DNA of 64,000 nt from Anaerolineales bacterium (GTDB lineage Bacteria; Chloroflexota; Anaerolineae; Anaerolineales; Villigracilaceae), in contig CP129481.1 in assembly GCA_030583905.1 (NCBI GenBank), forward strand, positions 744,001-808,000, read 5' to 3'. The notes beneath the pieces are model-generated. The model searched no databases. It was not told the origin of the DNA and worked only from the letters and a program-made list of their open reading frames with translations. The stretch's first letter is position 1. Every line of letters starts with the position of its first letter. Of the stretch, positions 36,231-43,912 are shown one piece after another. The translations under genes and the position numbers were made by a program.

Positions 36231-36257
36231 GTGCATCTGGTTTATGAGAATCGCTGA

Positions 36258-36304
36258 TTGACAACCCTGTATTCCTAGTTATAATTCAGTCGCTGAATTT
36301 TGAA
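36258..36304 (+). promoter_or_regulatory. Consensus promoter with operator-like dyad before the winged-helix operon
   Basis: Perfect TTGACA (36258-36263), a 16-base spacer and perfect TATAAT (36280-36285) are followed by the dyad AATTCAG-TCG-CTGAATT (36283-36299). The block 36280-36304 equals 16090-16114 upstream of gmd. The operon behind it holds the winged-helix regulator, an epimerase and fcl. Such a strong promoter with a start-site dyad is typical for repression. Confidence 0.75.
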
Positions 36305-36316
36305 CTGAATTTGACC

Positions 36317-36787
36317 ATGGAATCCACAAACGAAGAATTACGCGAACTCACCCTCCTCGAACAGATCGAGAATGACCCCGATGTCAATCAATCCACGCTG
36401 GCGCGCCAGTTGGGCGTGGCGGTTGGCACGGTCAACTGGCATTTAAAACGGTTGATCGCAAAGGGCGCTGTCAAGGTTTCACGCGCCGAGCGCAAGAAAC
36501 TCCGCTATATCATCACGCCGGAAGGTCTTGCCCTGCGCGCCCGCCTCGCTGTGAACTACGTCGAGCAATCTTTTTCTGTTTACCGCCGCACCCGCCAGCG
36601 TGTGAAGGACCATCTCGCCAAAGTGCGGAACGCGGGCTTTGAGCATGTGCGCATCGTCGGCTCGGGCGATGTAGCGGACATTTGCAAGTTGACCTGCATC
36701 GAGCAAGGCATTGCGGTGGTGAATGATAAATCCGCGCCTGCGCTGGTGCTGGATGGACATAAGATCAGACTGGAGGGTCTGGAATGA
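36317..36787 (+). CDS. Winged-helix transcriptional regulator with C-terminal Rossmann-like tail
   Basis: A 156-residue protein. Residues about 10-75 form a winged helix of the MarR/ArsR or Lrp-like type: LTLLEQIENDPDVNQSTLAR, then the recognition helix region VAVGTVNWHLKRLIAKGAV and a wing (RAERKKLRYIITPEG). The C-terminal half (about 100-156) has FEHVRIVGSGDVADICKLTC, which resembles a nucleotide-binding strand-loop-helix and may be the sensor. It is the first gene of an operon with an epimerase (ATGA overlap) and fcl. Its own promoter holds the dyad shared with gmd, so it is a candidate for the factor that binds it (inference). Confidence 0.75.
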   Translation: MESTNEELRELTLLEQIENDPDVNQSTLARQLGVAVGTVNWHLKRLIAKGAVKVSRAERKKLRYIITPEGLALRARLAVNYVEQSFSVYRRTRQRVKDHLAKVRNAGFEHVRIVGSGDVADICKLTCIEQGIAVVNDKSAPALVLDGHKIRLEGLE

Positions 36788-37794
36788 CGGATCGTCACAT
36801 ACTCATCACGGGCGGAGCAGGGTACATCGGCTCCATCCTGACCTCGGAACTGCTCCGGCAAAATTACAGGGTCACCATCCTGGACTCTCTTCTCTTCGGC
36901 GGCGAGAGCATCCTGCCGTTCATGCATCATCCCAACTTTCACTTCATCAAAACCGATGTGACCGAACCGCGCGCCCTGCGGGATGCGGTCAAACAAGGTT
37001 GGCAGGTTCCAAATGCGGTAGTCCACCTTGCGGCAATCGTCGGATTCCCAGCCTGTCAGGCAGTCGGGAAGCAAGTGTCGTGGAAGTACAACTTCGAAGC
37101 GACGAAAATGGTCTTCGAGCAGTCGGCTGATCTGGGCGTGGAACGATTCGTGTTCGCATCCACCTACAGCAACTATGGCTTATCCGAAGACGGCAAACCT
37201 GTCACGGAGGAGTCGCCGCTTAATCCGCAATCATTGTATGCAGAGACAAAGATTGCGGCGGAGGAATACCTGCTCTCCCAAAAGGATGCAGCTTGCGCGC
37301 CGTTGCTGTTCCGCTTTGCCACACTGTACGGAATTTCACCGCGCACGCGTTTCGATTTGATCGTCAACCAGTTCGTGCTGGAAGCCTTCACCAAACGCCA
37401 ACTCATCATCTACCAGCGCGGATACTCGCGTTCGTTCGTCCACATCCGTGATGTGGTCCGCGGCGTCATCATGGGCTTGGAAGCGGAGCAGTCGAAGATC
37501 CGCGGACAGGTTTTCAATTTGGGAACCGAGAACGGGAATTACTCAAAGGATGACATCGTGCAGTTGGTCTTGAAACGCATGCCCGAAACGACCGTCGAAT
37601 ACAAAGACCTGACCTTCGGCGGCGACATGCGCGACATCACGGTTTCATTTGAAAAGATCAAGCACGTGCTCGGATTTGACACCACTCTTGACGTTGATGA
37701 CGGTATCCGAGAAGTGTTATTCACACTAAAATCTGGCATCATCCGCAATCCGCTGGATGATCGTTATCGAAACGCACAATTCATCGTGCAATAA
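36784..37794 (+). CDS. NAD-dependent epimerase/dehydratase
   Basis: A 336-residue extended short-chain dehydrogenase: ILITGGAGYIGSIL at the N-terminus, VVHLAAIVGFPAC, STYSNYG for the catalytic Ser/Thr and YAETKIAAE for Tyr-x3-Lys. It resembles 6-deoxy-sugar or UDP-hexose epimerases but the HLAAIVGFPAC region is not typical of GalE, so the substrate is open. It overlaps the regulator gene by four bases and is followed by fcl. In a GDP-fucose context it could act on a GDP- or UDP-linked intermediate. Confidence 0.75.
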   Translation: MTDRHILITGGAGYIGSILTSELLRQNYRVTILDSLLFGGESILPFMHHPNFHFIKTDVTEPRALRDAVKQGWQVPNAVVHLAAIVGFPACQAVGKQVSWKYNFEATKMVFEQSADLGVERFVFASTYSNYGLSEDGKPVTEESPLNPQSLYAETKIAAEEYLLSQKDAACAPLLFRFATLYGISPRTRFDLIVNQFVLEAFTKRQLIIYQRGYSRSFVHIRDVVRGVIMGLEAEQSKIRGQVFNLGTENGNYSKDDIVQLVLKRMPETTVEYKDLTFGGDMRDITVSFEKIKHVLGFDTTLDVDDGIREVLFTLKSGIIRNPLDDRYRNAQFIVQ

Positions 37795-37809
37795 TAAATG
37801 GAGAACTAC

Positions 37810-38781
37810 ATGGCAGAAAATTTCTGGCAAAACAAAAGAGTTGTTGTCACCGGCGGCGGGGGCTTCCTCGGCTCGTTCGTAGTGGAAAAACTAAAGGAAC
37901 GCGGCGCAACGGACATCTTCATCCCGCGCAAAAAAGACTATGACCTGACCCAGCGCGAAGCCATTGAGCGTCTGTACGCCGATGCACTCAACGGCGTTGA
38001 CCCGAAGAACGCGGTCGTCATCCACCTTGCCGCCAATGTGGGCGGTATTGGCGCGAACCGCGAACATCCCGCCGAATTCTTTTACGATAATATGATCATG
38101 GGCGTGGAACTCATGCATCAGGCATACAAGCACGGCGTCGGAAAATTCGTTTCCACTGGGACGGTGTGTTCCTATCCCAAGTTCACGCCTGTTCCGTTCA
38201 AGGAAGATACCATCTGGGATGGCTACCCCGAAGAGACGAATGCGCCCTATGGGCTGGCAAAGAAGATGATGCTTGTGCAAGCACAGACCTATCGCCAGCA
38301 ATACGGCTTCAACGCCATTCATCTAATCCCCGTGAATCTGTACGGTCCGCGCGATAATTTCAATTTGGAAACTTCGCATGTGATTCCCGCCCTGATCCGC
38401 AAAGCCATTGAAGCGGGCGAGCGCGGCGAGGCGGAACTTCCCGCTTGGGGTGACGGTTCTCCTACGCGCGAGTTCCTTTATGTGGAAGATGCCGCCGATG
38501 GCATCCTGACCGCCGCTGAAAAATACAACGGCGACTTGCCCGTCAACCTCGGTTCTGGTTATGAAATTTCCATCAAAGACCTGACGGAAATGGTCGCCAA
38601 ACTAACGGGTTTCCAAGACAAGATCGTCTGGCAGACGGATAAGCCCAATGGTCAGCCCCGCCGCGGATTGGACGTCTCCCGGGCGAAGGAACTGTTCGGG
38701 TGGAGCGCGCAGGTTCCCTTTGAAGAGGGGATGCGCCGCACCATCGAATGGTTCAAAGCGAATCGGGACAAGATCCGTTAG
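37810..38781 (+). CDS. fcl: GDP-L-fucose synthase
   Basis: A 323-residue enzyme with [13 protein letters not shown] at residues 11-23, [19 protein letters not shown], the catalytic SxC segment [18 protein letters not shown] and Tyr-x3-Lys in [11 protein letters not shown], all hallmarks of the 3,5-epimerase/4-reductase family. It finishes GDP-L-fucose from the Gmd product. The ATG at 37810 follows GGAG by six bases; an earlier ATG at 37798 has none. It is the third gene of the regulator operon, and gmd lies 21 kb upstream under a promoter with the same dyad. Confidence 0.9.
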   Translation: MAENFWQNKRVVVTGGGGFLGSFVVEKLKERGATDIFIPRKKDYDLTQREAIERLYADALNGVDPKNAVVIHLAANVGGIGANREHPAEFFYDNMIMGVELMHQAYKHGVGKFVSTGTVCSYPKFTPVPFKEDTIWDGYPEETNAPYGLAKKMMLVQAQTYRQQYGFNAIHLIPVNLYGPRDNFNLETSHVIPALIRKAIEAGERGEAELPAWGDGSPTREFLYVEDAADGILTAAEKYNGDLPVNLGSGYEISIKDLTEMVAKLTGFQDKIVWQTDKPNGQPRRGLDVSRAKELFGWSAQVPFEEGMRRTIEWFKANRDKIR

Positions 38782-38842
38782 AAAGCTGACAAGTTGAAAG
38801 GTCTGAACGTTTTGACCTTCCAACATTCCAACCTGTAAACTC
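38782..38842. repeat. Intergenic heptad-type repeat tract
   Basis: The whole gap between fcl and wzm consists of 7-base units of the kind GTTGAAA, GACCTTC and CCAACAT in both orientations. The tract runs up to the wzm start codon, leaving no Shine-Dalgarno. Confidence 0.55.
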
Positions 38843-39688
38843 ATGACAGAACTTACAAAACACGAACCCGCCACCATTTACATCAAGCCGACCACGGGTC
38901 TTGCCGCATTGAACCTGCGCGATCTGTGGGTGTACCGCGAGTTGATCTTCTTCATGGTCTGGCGCGATGTAAAAGTGAAATACAAACAGACCTTGCTCGG
39001 CATGGCGTGGGCGGTGATTCAGCCCGTGATGACCATGCTGGTCTTTACTTTCCTCTTCGACCGCGTGGCAAAACTCCCGACCGAAGGCGTGCCCTATCCC
39101 GTCTTTTCGTTCACGGCTCTGCTCCCGTGGGGCTTATTCGTCGTGGCGCTCAATCAAGGCAGCCGCTCGCTCGTGGCGCACAACAACATGGTGACGAAGA
39201 TCTACTTCCCGCGCCTGATCCTGCCGATGTCATCGGTCTTTGCAGGCATGGTGGACTTCCTCATCGCGTTTGTCATCCTGGTCGGATTGATGTTCTACTA
39301 TCAAGTCACTCCCGCGTGGAACTTGATCTGGACGCTTCCGCTCTTCCTCTTGCTTGCGATTGTGACCGCACTCGGAGTCGCCCTCTGGCTTTCGGCGATC
39401 AACGTCCAATATCGGGATGTGAACCAAGCCCTCCCGTTTCTGACTCAGTTTTGGCTGTTTGCCACACCTGTGGCATATTCCGCCTCTGTGATCTCCGAGC
39501 AGTGGCAGATCCTGTACTCGCTCAACCCGATGGCGGGCGTGGTCAATGGATTCCGCTGGGCGTTGCTCGGTACGGGCAACGGACCGGACATCACGCTCTG
39601 GGTCTCGGTTGCGATTTCAGTTTTGATCTTTATCTCGGGTCTCTTCTATTTTAGAAGCATGGAAAAGACCTTTGCAGACACAATATAA
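38843..39688 (+). CDS. wzm: ABC-2 type polysaccharide export permease
   Basis: A 281-residue permease with six hydrophobic helices. The N-terminus YRELIFFMVWRDVKVKYKQTLLGMAWAVIQPV is the classical Wzm/TagG amphipathic start, and LNPMAGVVNGFRWALLG is the conserved C-terminal block. It pairs with the Wzt-type ATPase at 40131 to export a polyprenyl-diphosphate-linked finished glycan. Unusually, a four-helix-bundle gene lies between the two subunits. The start follows a heptad repeat and lacks a Shine-Dalgarno. Confidence 0.9.
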   Translation: MTELTKHEPATIYIKPTTGLAALNLRDLWVYRELIFFMVWRDVKVKYKQTLLGMAWAVIQPVMTMLVFTFLFDRVAKLPTEGVPYPVFSFTALLPWGLFVVALNQGSRSLVAHNNMVTKIYFPRLILPMSSVFAGMVDFLIAFVILVGLMFYYQVTPAWNLIWTLPLFLLLAIVTALGVALWLSAINVQYRDVNQALPFLTQFWLFATPVAYSASVISEQWQILYSLNPMAGVVNGFRWALLGTGNGPDITLWVSVAISVLIFISGLFYFRSMEKTFADTI

Positions 39689-39728
39689 GTGTCAGGTTTC
39701 AGGTGTCATGTGTCAGGTCACCTGAGAA
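39689..39728. repeat. Heptad repeat, left flank of the four-helix-bundle gene
   Basis: Units GTGTCAGG, TTTCAGGTGTCATG and TGTCAGGTCACC are stacked directly after the wzm stop. The opposite-strand version stands right after the small gene at 40104-40126, so the gene is bracketed by inverted copies. Confidence 0.65.
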
Positions 39729-39740
39729 ATGGAGAATATC

Positions 39741-40103
39741 ATGGCAATGATTCAACGATTTGAAGATATTCAAGCCTGGCAGGAAGCAAGAACACTGGTA
39801 AAGATGATTTACCAATTAACCAGTAAGGAAAAATTCTCGAAAGATTTTGGAATGAGAGATCAGATCAGGCGAGCATCTGTTTCTGTGATGAACAATATTG
39901 CAGAAGGTTTCGATTGCGAGTCCAAAGCTGAATTTGCCCGTTTCCTTGGAATTGCAAGGCGTTCCGCTGTGGAAGTTCAGTCCCTGCTTTATGCGGCATT
40001 GGATGTGGATTACATTGACCAGAACGAATTTGATACACACTATGAACAAGCGCGAAAAGCCAAAGCCCTCATCGGCGGCTTCAAACGCTCGCTAACCAAA
40101 TAA
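39741..40103 (+). CDS. Four-helix-bundle protein (S23 / 23S rRNA intervening-sequence family)
   Basis: A 120-residue all-helical protein with the family hallmarks: FEDIQAWQEARTLVK, FGMRDQIRRASVSVMNNIAEGF, FARFLGIARRSAVEVQSLLY and DYIDQNEF. The family was first found inside 23S rRNA intervening sequences; it is also met as free genes and is related to the Avd protein of diversity-generating retroelements. Function is unknown. Here it separates wzm from wzt and is flanked by inverted repeats, suggesting it arrived as a small mobile unit. The ATG at 39741 follows GGAG. Confidence 0.85.
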   Translation: MAMIQRFEDIQAWQEARTLVKMIYQLTSKEKFSKDFGMRDQIRRASVSVMNNIAEGFDCESKAEFARFLGIARRSAVEVQSLLYAALDVDYIDQNEFDTHYEQARKAKALIGGFKRSLTK

Positions 40104-40126
40104 CCTGACACCTGACCCCTGATACC
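40104..40126. repeat. Heptad repeat, right flank of the four-helix-bundle gene
   Basis: CCTGACACCTGACCCCTGATACC follows the stop codon directly, in units CCTGACA, CCTGACC, CCTGATA. It is the inverted counterpart of 39689-39728 and abuts the wzt start region. Confidence 0.65.
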
Positions 40127-40130
40127 TATT

Positions 40131-41420
40131 ATGACCACAGCGATTTCAGTAAAAAACATCGGCAAACGCTATAAGATCGGCGCGGCGGAGACGAAATTCC
40201 GCTACAACATGCTGCGCGACGTGATCGTGGATACGGTCTCCGCGCCCGTGCGGCTTGCCAAGGCGATGATCGGGAAATCCGACCGCCGGATGAACCAGAA
40301 TTTTGTCTGGGCGTTGAAGGATGTCTCTTTCGATTTGGAAGAAGGCAAAGTACTCGGCATTGTCGGGCGCAATGGCGCGGGCAAATCCACTCTTTTGAAG
40401 ATACTCTCCCGTGTCACCGAACCGACTACGGGGACGGTCTCTGTTCGCGGACGGGTCGGCTCGCTGCTCGAAGTTGGCACGGGTTTCCACCCCGAGTTGA
40501 CGGGGCGCGAGAACATCTTCATGAACGGCGCGATTTTGGGAATGAAACGCTCCGAGATTGACTCGAAATTCGATGAGATCGTGGATTTCTCCGAAGTGAC
40601 TCAATTTATCGATACGCCCGTCAAGCGCTATTCCTCGGGGATGTACCTGCGGCTGGCGTTTGCCGTCGCCGCGCATCTCGAGCCTGAAATTCTCGTTGTG
40701 GATGAAGTGCTGGCGGTCGGTGATGCCGAGTTCCAGAAGAAATGTTTGGGCAAAATGGGAGATGTGGCGCAACAGGGTCGCACGGTCTTGTTCGTCAGCC
40801 ACAACATGTCCGCGATATTGCGTCTCACCGAAGAAGCGATCGTGCTGAACAAAGGTCAACTCATCATGCGCGGACCGTCGCAGGAAGCCGTGGACTTTTA
40901 TCTTTCGTCGGGGCAATCGCAGGCGGGCGAACGCACATGGGATGCGGACGAAGTTCCAGCGGCGAGTCAGCCGTTTACGCCGATCAGCCTCAAAGTCAAA
41001 GAAAGAAGCGGGAAGGTCGTCGATACTGTCCGCTCGACTGAACCTGTCACGCTTGAGTTCGAATACAAGCTCGATTCGCCCGTCACAGGTTTGCGCGTTG
41101 GATTGTATGTCAGCACAATGCGCGGCGAATATATTTTTACGTCGTTCGATACGGATACGCCTGCGCTGTATGAAAAGTTCGATACGCGCGGTGCGGGGCA
41201 TTACGTCAGCCGCGCGGAAATTCCCGCCGATATGTTCAACGAAGGTCGTTACATGGTTGGCGTGAATGCGAGTTCGTTTGGCGTGCGCCGCTATTTTATG
41301 GACGAGAACGCGCTGGCGTTCAATGTGGATATTTCGGGCGCGCCCGGTACGCAGTGGGGCGAGCCGCGTGTGGGTCCGATCCGCCCGCGTTTGAATTGGA
41401 AGATCGAGAAGATATCGTAG
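40131..41420 (+). CDS. wzt: ABC exporter ATPase with C-terminal glycan-binding domain
   Basis: A 429-residue protein. The ATPase (about 1-250) has Walker A GRNGAGKST at 79-87, the Wzt-type signature YSSGMYLRLAFAVA and Walker B ILVVDEVLAVGD. The C-terminal region (about 275-429) is rich in beta-strands (VTLEFEYKLDSPVTGLRVG, GAGHYVSRAEIP) and matches the Wzt carbohydrate-binding domain that recognises the chain end or terminal modification. It works with Wzm at 38843. No Shine-Dalgarno is seen; a heptad repeat ends just before the start. Confidence 0.92.
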   Translation: MTTAISVKNIGKRYKIGAAETKFRYNMLRDVIVDTVSAPVRLAKAMIGKSDRRMNQNFVWALKDVSFDLEEGKVLGIVGRNGAGKSTLLKILSRVTEPTTGTVSVRGRVGSLLEVGTGFHPELTGRENIFMNGAILGMKRSEIDSKFDEIVDFSEVTQFIDTPVKRYSSGMYLRLAFAVAAHLEPEILVVDEVLAVGDAEFQKKCLGKMGDVAQQGRTVLFVSHNMSAILRLTEEAIVLNKGQLIMRGPSQEAVDFYLSSGQSQAGERTWDADEVPAASQPFTPISLKVKERSGKVVDTVRSTEPVTLEFEYKLDSPVTGLRVGLYVSTMRGEYIFTSFDTDTPALYEKFDTRGAGHYVSRAEIPADMFNEGRYMVGVNASSFGVRRYFMDENALAFNVDISGAPGTQWGEPRVGPIRPRLNWKIEKIS

Positions 41421-41444
41421 GTCGCGCTTGTAGCGTGACCTACG
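41416..41444. repeat. Hairpin repeat after wzt
   Basis: Arms CGTAGGTC (41416-41423) and GACCTACG (41437-41444) with inner CGC/GCG pairing. It starts within the last wzt codons and may serve as an intergenic stability or termination element. Confidence 0.6.
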
Positions 41445-41453
41445 GAAAGTTTC

Positions 41454-43079
41454 ATGACAAAAACAAACACCCTCCGCGAACTTCTGGGCGATCTGCCCTT
41501 CACCGCCGAAATCGACTGGATGCTTCGGTCGAAGAATCGCGCGCGCAAAGATCATTACAATCTTTCGCGTTTGCAAACGTCCCTGCCCGCGGCGGTGGAA
41601 ACGGTCAAACCTTTTGCAAAGAACGCCCCGCGTGGAAAAAAAATTTTATTCTTTTCCACGCTTCATTACTGGATCGAACAATCCGCGTTTCTTAGTCTCG
41701 CGCTTGCGGGTCTGGGGCACGATGTTACTTTGCTGACTTTGCCTTACTCCGAGTGGCACAAGGTCAGGGATAAGTTCACCCAGCGCCAGCGGATTTTGCA
41801 TACGAAGGATGCGCTGGCTTCATTGATTCCGCTGGTTAAGCACGCTTCCATGCTGGACTCTTCGACAGGCTCAGAGCGGCGCCTCAAACCTGCTGCTGAT
41901 CTACCAGCATCTCTCTACGCTGACATCGAAGAGGTCTCCCTGTGGGATGCGCAATACACGCTCATGCGCGAAGAGGTTGATATGAGCGATCCATCCGACC
42001 GTGCATTGTACGATCTGCGCATCGAACGCAATACCTTCGCCGCCAAAGCCGCACTCGAATGGATGCATGTCAACAAGCCCGATGTGGTCTTGATCCCCAA
42101 CGGCTTGATTCTTGAAATGGGAATTGTGTTCCGCGTGGCGCGTCATCTCGGCATTGACGCGGTCACCTACGAGTTCAACGACCAGCGTGAACAGATCTGG
42201 ATCGCGCAGAACTCGTCCATTATGCGGCAGGAAACGGATTATCTCGTCGAAGCGCGCTGTTCCCAGCCGATGACCGATGAAATGTTCGAGCGCGTGGCAG
42301 ACTTGGAAAATGCCCGCCGCGGCGCTCGTGTGTGGGGTAAATCGAAACGTTTGTGGCAGTATGTCTCGTCACAGGGCGCGGAATCCACACGAAAAACGCT
42401 TGGCTTGGATGACCGTCCCGTGGTAATGCTCGCTGCGAATGTGCTGGGCGACAGCCTGACGCTCGGACGCGACATCTTCGCCGCCTCCATGACCGAATGG
42501 ATCACCAAGACCGTGCAGTATTTCGCCAAACGAACCGATGTGCAACTCGTCATCCGCGTGCATCCCGGCGAGAAACTTGTGCCGCAGGCAAAATCCATGG
42601 GGACGGTGGTGCAGGAAGCATTGCCCGAAATTCCCAGTCATGTCCACGTCATCGGCGCGCTGGACCCGATCAACACCTATGACTTGATCGAGATCGCCGA
42701 TGTCGGTTTGGCGTACACCACCACAGTCGGACTCGAGACTGCGATGAACGGACGCCCTGTCATTTCGTGCGGACAAACCCACTATCGCGGACGCGGCATC
42801 ACGCTCGACCCGAACACGTGGGACGAATACTATGCGATGCTCGAAAAAATATTGAGCGATGTCCCCGCCCACCAAATGAATGAAAAACAGATCGAATTCG
42901 CTTGGAATTATGCTTATCGTTTCTTCTTCGAATATCCGCGCCCCTTCCCGTGGCGTTTGATGAATTTCTGGGACGACCTTGAGATCTGGACACTCGATAA
43001 AGTCTTGAGCGACGAAGGCATGGCGCAATTCAAAGATACCTTTGGCTTTCTGGTTGGCGAACCGTTTGCGTGGAAATAA
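41454..43079 (+). CDS. GT-B type capsule/surface glycan transferase-like protein
   Basis: A 541-residue protein of unclear family. The C-terminal half looks like a GT-B donor domain in the KpsC/KpsS or CDP-glycerol transferase manner: VMLAANVLGDSL, LVIRVHPGEKLVP, HVIGALDPINTYDLIEIADVGLAYTTTVGLETAMNGRPVI. The N-terminal half has KKILFFSTLHYWIEQSAFLSLALAGLGHDV. Around residues 135-150 an in-frame stretch carries the sequence TTCGACAGGCTCAG (41861-41874), a repeat type that probably inserted in the gene. Located directly after wzt, it may act late in chain synthesis. Confidence 0.6.
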   Translation: MTKTNTLRELLGDLPFTAEIDWMLRSKNRARKDHYNLSRLQTSLPAAVETVKPFAKNAPRGKKILFFSTLHYWIEQSAFLSLALAGLGHDVTLLTLPYSEWHKVRDKFTQRQRILHTKDALASLIPLVKHASMLDSSTGSERRLKPAADLPASLYADIEEVSLWDAQYTLMREEVDMSDPSDRALYDLRIERNTFAAKAALEWMHVNKPDVVLIPNGLILEMGIVFRVARHLGIDAVTYEFNDQREQIWIAQNSSIMRQETDYLVEARCSQPMTDEMFERVADLENARRGARVWGKSKRLWQYVSSQGAESTRKTLGLDDRPVVMLAANVLGDSLTLGRDIFAASMTEWITKTVQYFAKRTDVQLVIRVHPGEKLVPQAKSMGTVVQEALPEIPSHVHVIGALDPINTYDLIEIADVGLAYTTTVGLETAMNGRPVISCGQTHYRGRGITLDPNTWDEYYAMLEKILSDVPAHQMNEKQIEFAWNYAYRFFFEYPRPFPWRLMNFWDDLEIWTLDKVLSDEGMAQFKDTFGFLVGEPFAWK

Positions 43080-43089
43080 AAGAGAAAAT

Positions 43090-43911
43090 ATGACCAACGA
43101 TACCAAACAAAAAGTCCGCGAATTCTATGACGAGATCGGCTGGCAGCAGGAGGAGGACGGGCATTATCAAAACGCCCGCTACGAAGACCTGCGCCCCGTC
43201 TCGCGCGAATACATCCATAAGACACGCCTGCGCGTGCTGAATGGACTCATCTCTACAGGTCGCTTCATACTGGACGCCGGGTCTGGTCCTGTCCAGTATG
43301 AAGAGTACAAGGCTTATTCGGCGGGCTACGAAAAACGCATCTGCCTCGATATTTCCATCCAAGCCCTGCGCGAAGCGCGGACGCGGATCGGCTCACATGG
43401 GCTGTTCGTCGTCGGTGACCTCGCCAACCTGCCCTTTAAGAACGATGCGTTCGACGGCGCGGTCTCGATGCACGCCATCCATCACCTTGCGCTGCCTGAA
43501 CATCCGCGCGCCTATGCGGAGATCCATCGCGTACTGGCGGCGGGGCGGACGGCGGCAATCGTCAACGGCTGGCACAATCCGCTGTTGATGCGGATGGCAG
43601 AGCCGCTGATCGGGTTGATGCGCAGACTTTCAGGGCGTTCCGAGAAGAAGAAAAAAGAATGGATGAATGACGAAGCGCCTACGGGTACGTTCGTCGAAAA
43701 GATGACGCCCGGATGGCTCAAACGCGAGATCGGCTCGCAGATTACGATCGAGATCAAACCGTGGCGCAGTCTGAGCACGCGCATCCTGCGCTGGTTCGTG
43801 CGTCCCTTCGGCGGACGGGCGTTCTTGAAGTTCGTTTTCTGGCTGGAAGGTGTCTTTCCAAAGTTCTTCGCCGAGAACGGACAATACCCGCTGATCGTGG
43901 TCAAGAAATAA
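43090..43911 (+). CDS. Class I SAM-dependent methyltransferase
   Basis: A 273-residue enzyme with motif I ILDAGSGPVQYEEY (about residues 62-75), LDISIQALREAR as motif II and VVGDLANLPFKNDAFDGAVSMHAIHHL as the acidic/post-I region (Methyltransf_11 type). The C-terminus is basic and partly hydrophobic and may touch the membrane. The start follows GAGA weakly. The next gene, a GT-C-like protein, begins two bases after the stop, so the two may modify and extend the same glycan. Confidence 0.8.
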   Translation: MTNDTKQKVREFYDEIGWQQEEDGHYQNARYEDLRPVSREYIHKTRLRVLNGLISTGRFILDAGSGPVQYEEYKAYSAGYEKRICLDISIQALREARTRIGSHGLFVVGDLANLPFKNDAFDGAVSMHAIHHLALPEHPRAYAEIHRVLAAGRTAAIVNGWHNPLLMRMAEPLIGLMRRLSGRSEKKKKEWMNDEAPTGTFVEKMTPGWLKREIGSQITIEIKPWRSLSTRILRWFVRPFGGRAFLKFVFWLEGVFPKFFAENGQYPLIVVKK

Positions 43912-43912
43912 A

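Noticed and set aside
39689..40126. Diversity-generating retroelement, because the four-helix-bundle protein resembles Avd
   Set aside because: There is no reverse transcriptase, template repeat or variable repeat nearby; S23-type free genes are common.
40146..41576. A 476-codon open frame on the minus strand opposite wzt
   Set aside because: It is antisense to a clear ABC ATPase with all motifs; its composition (Arg/His-rich) is typical of shadow frames in GC-rich genes.
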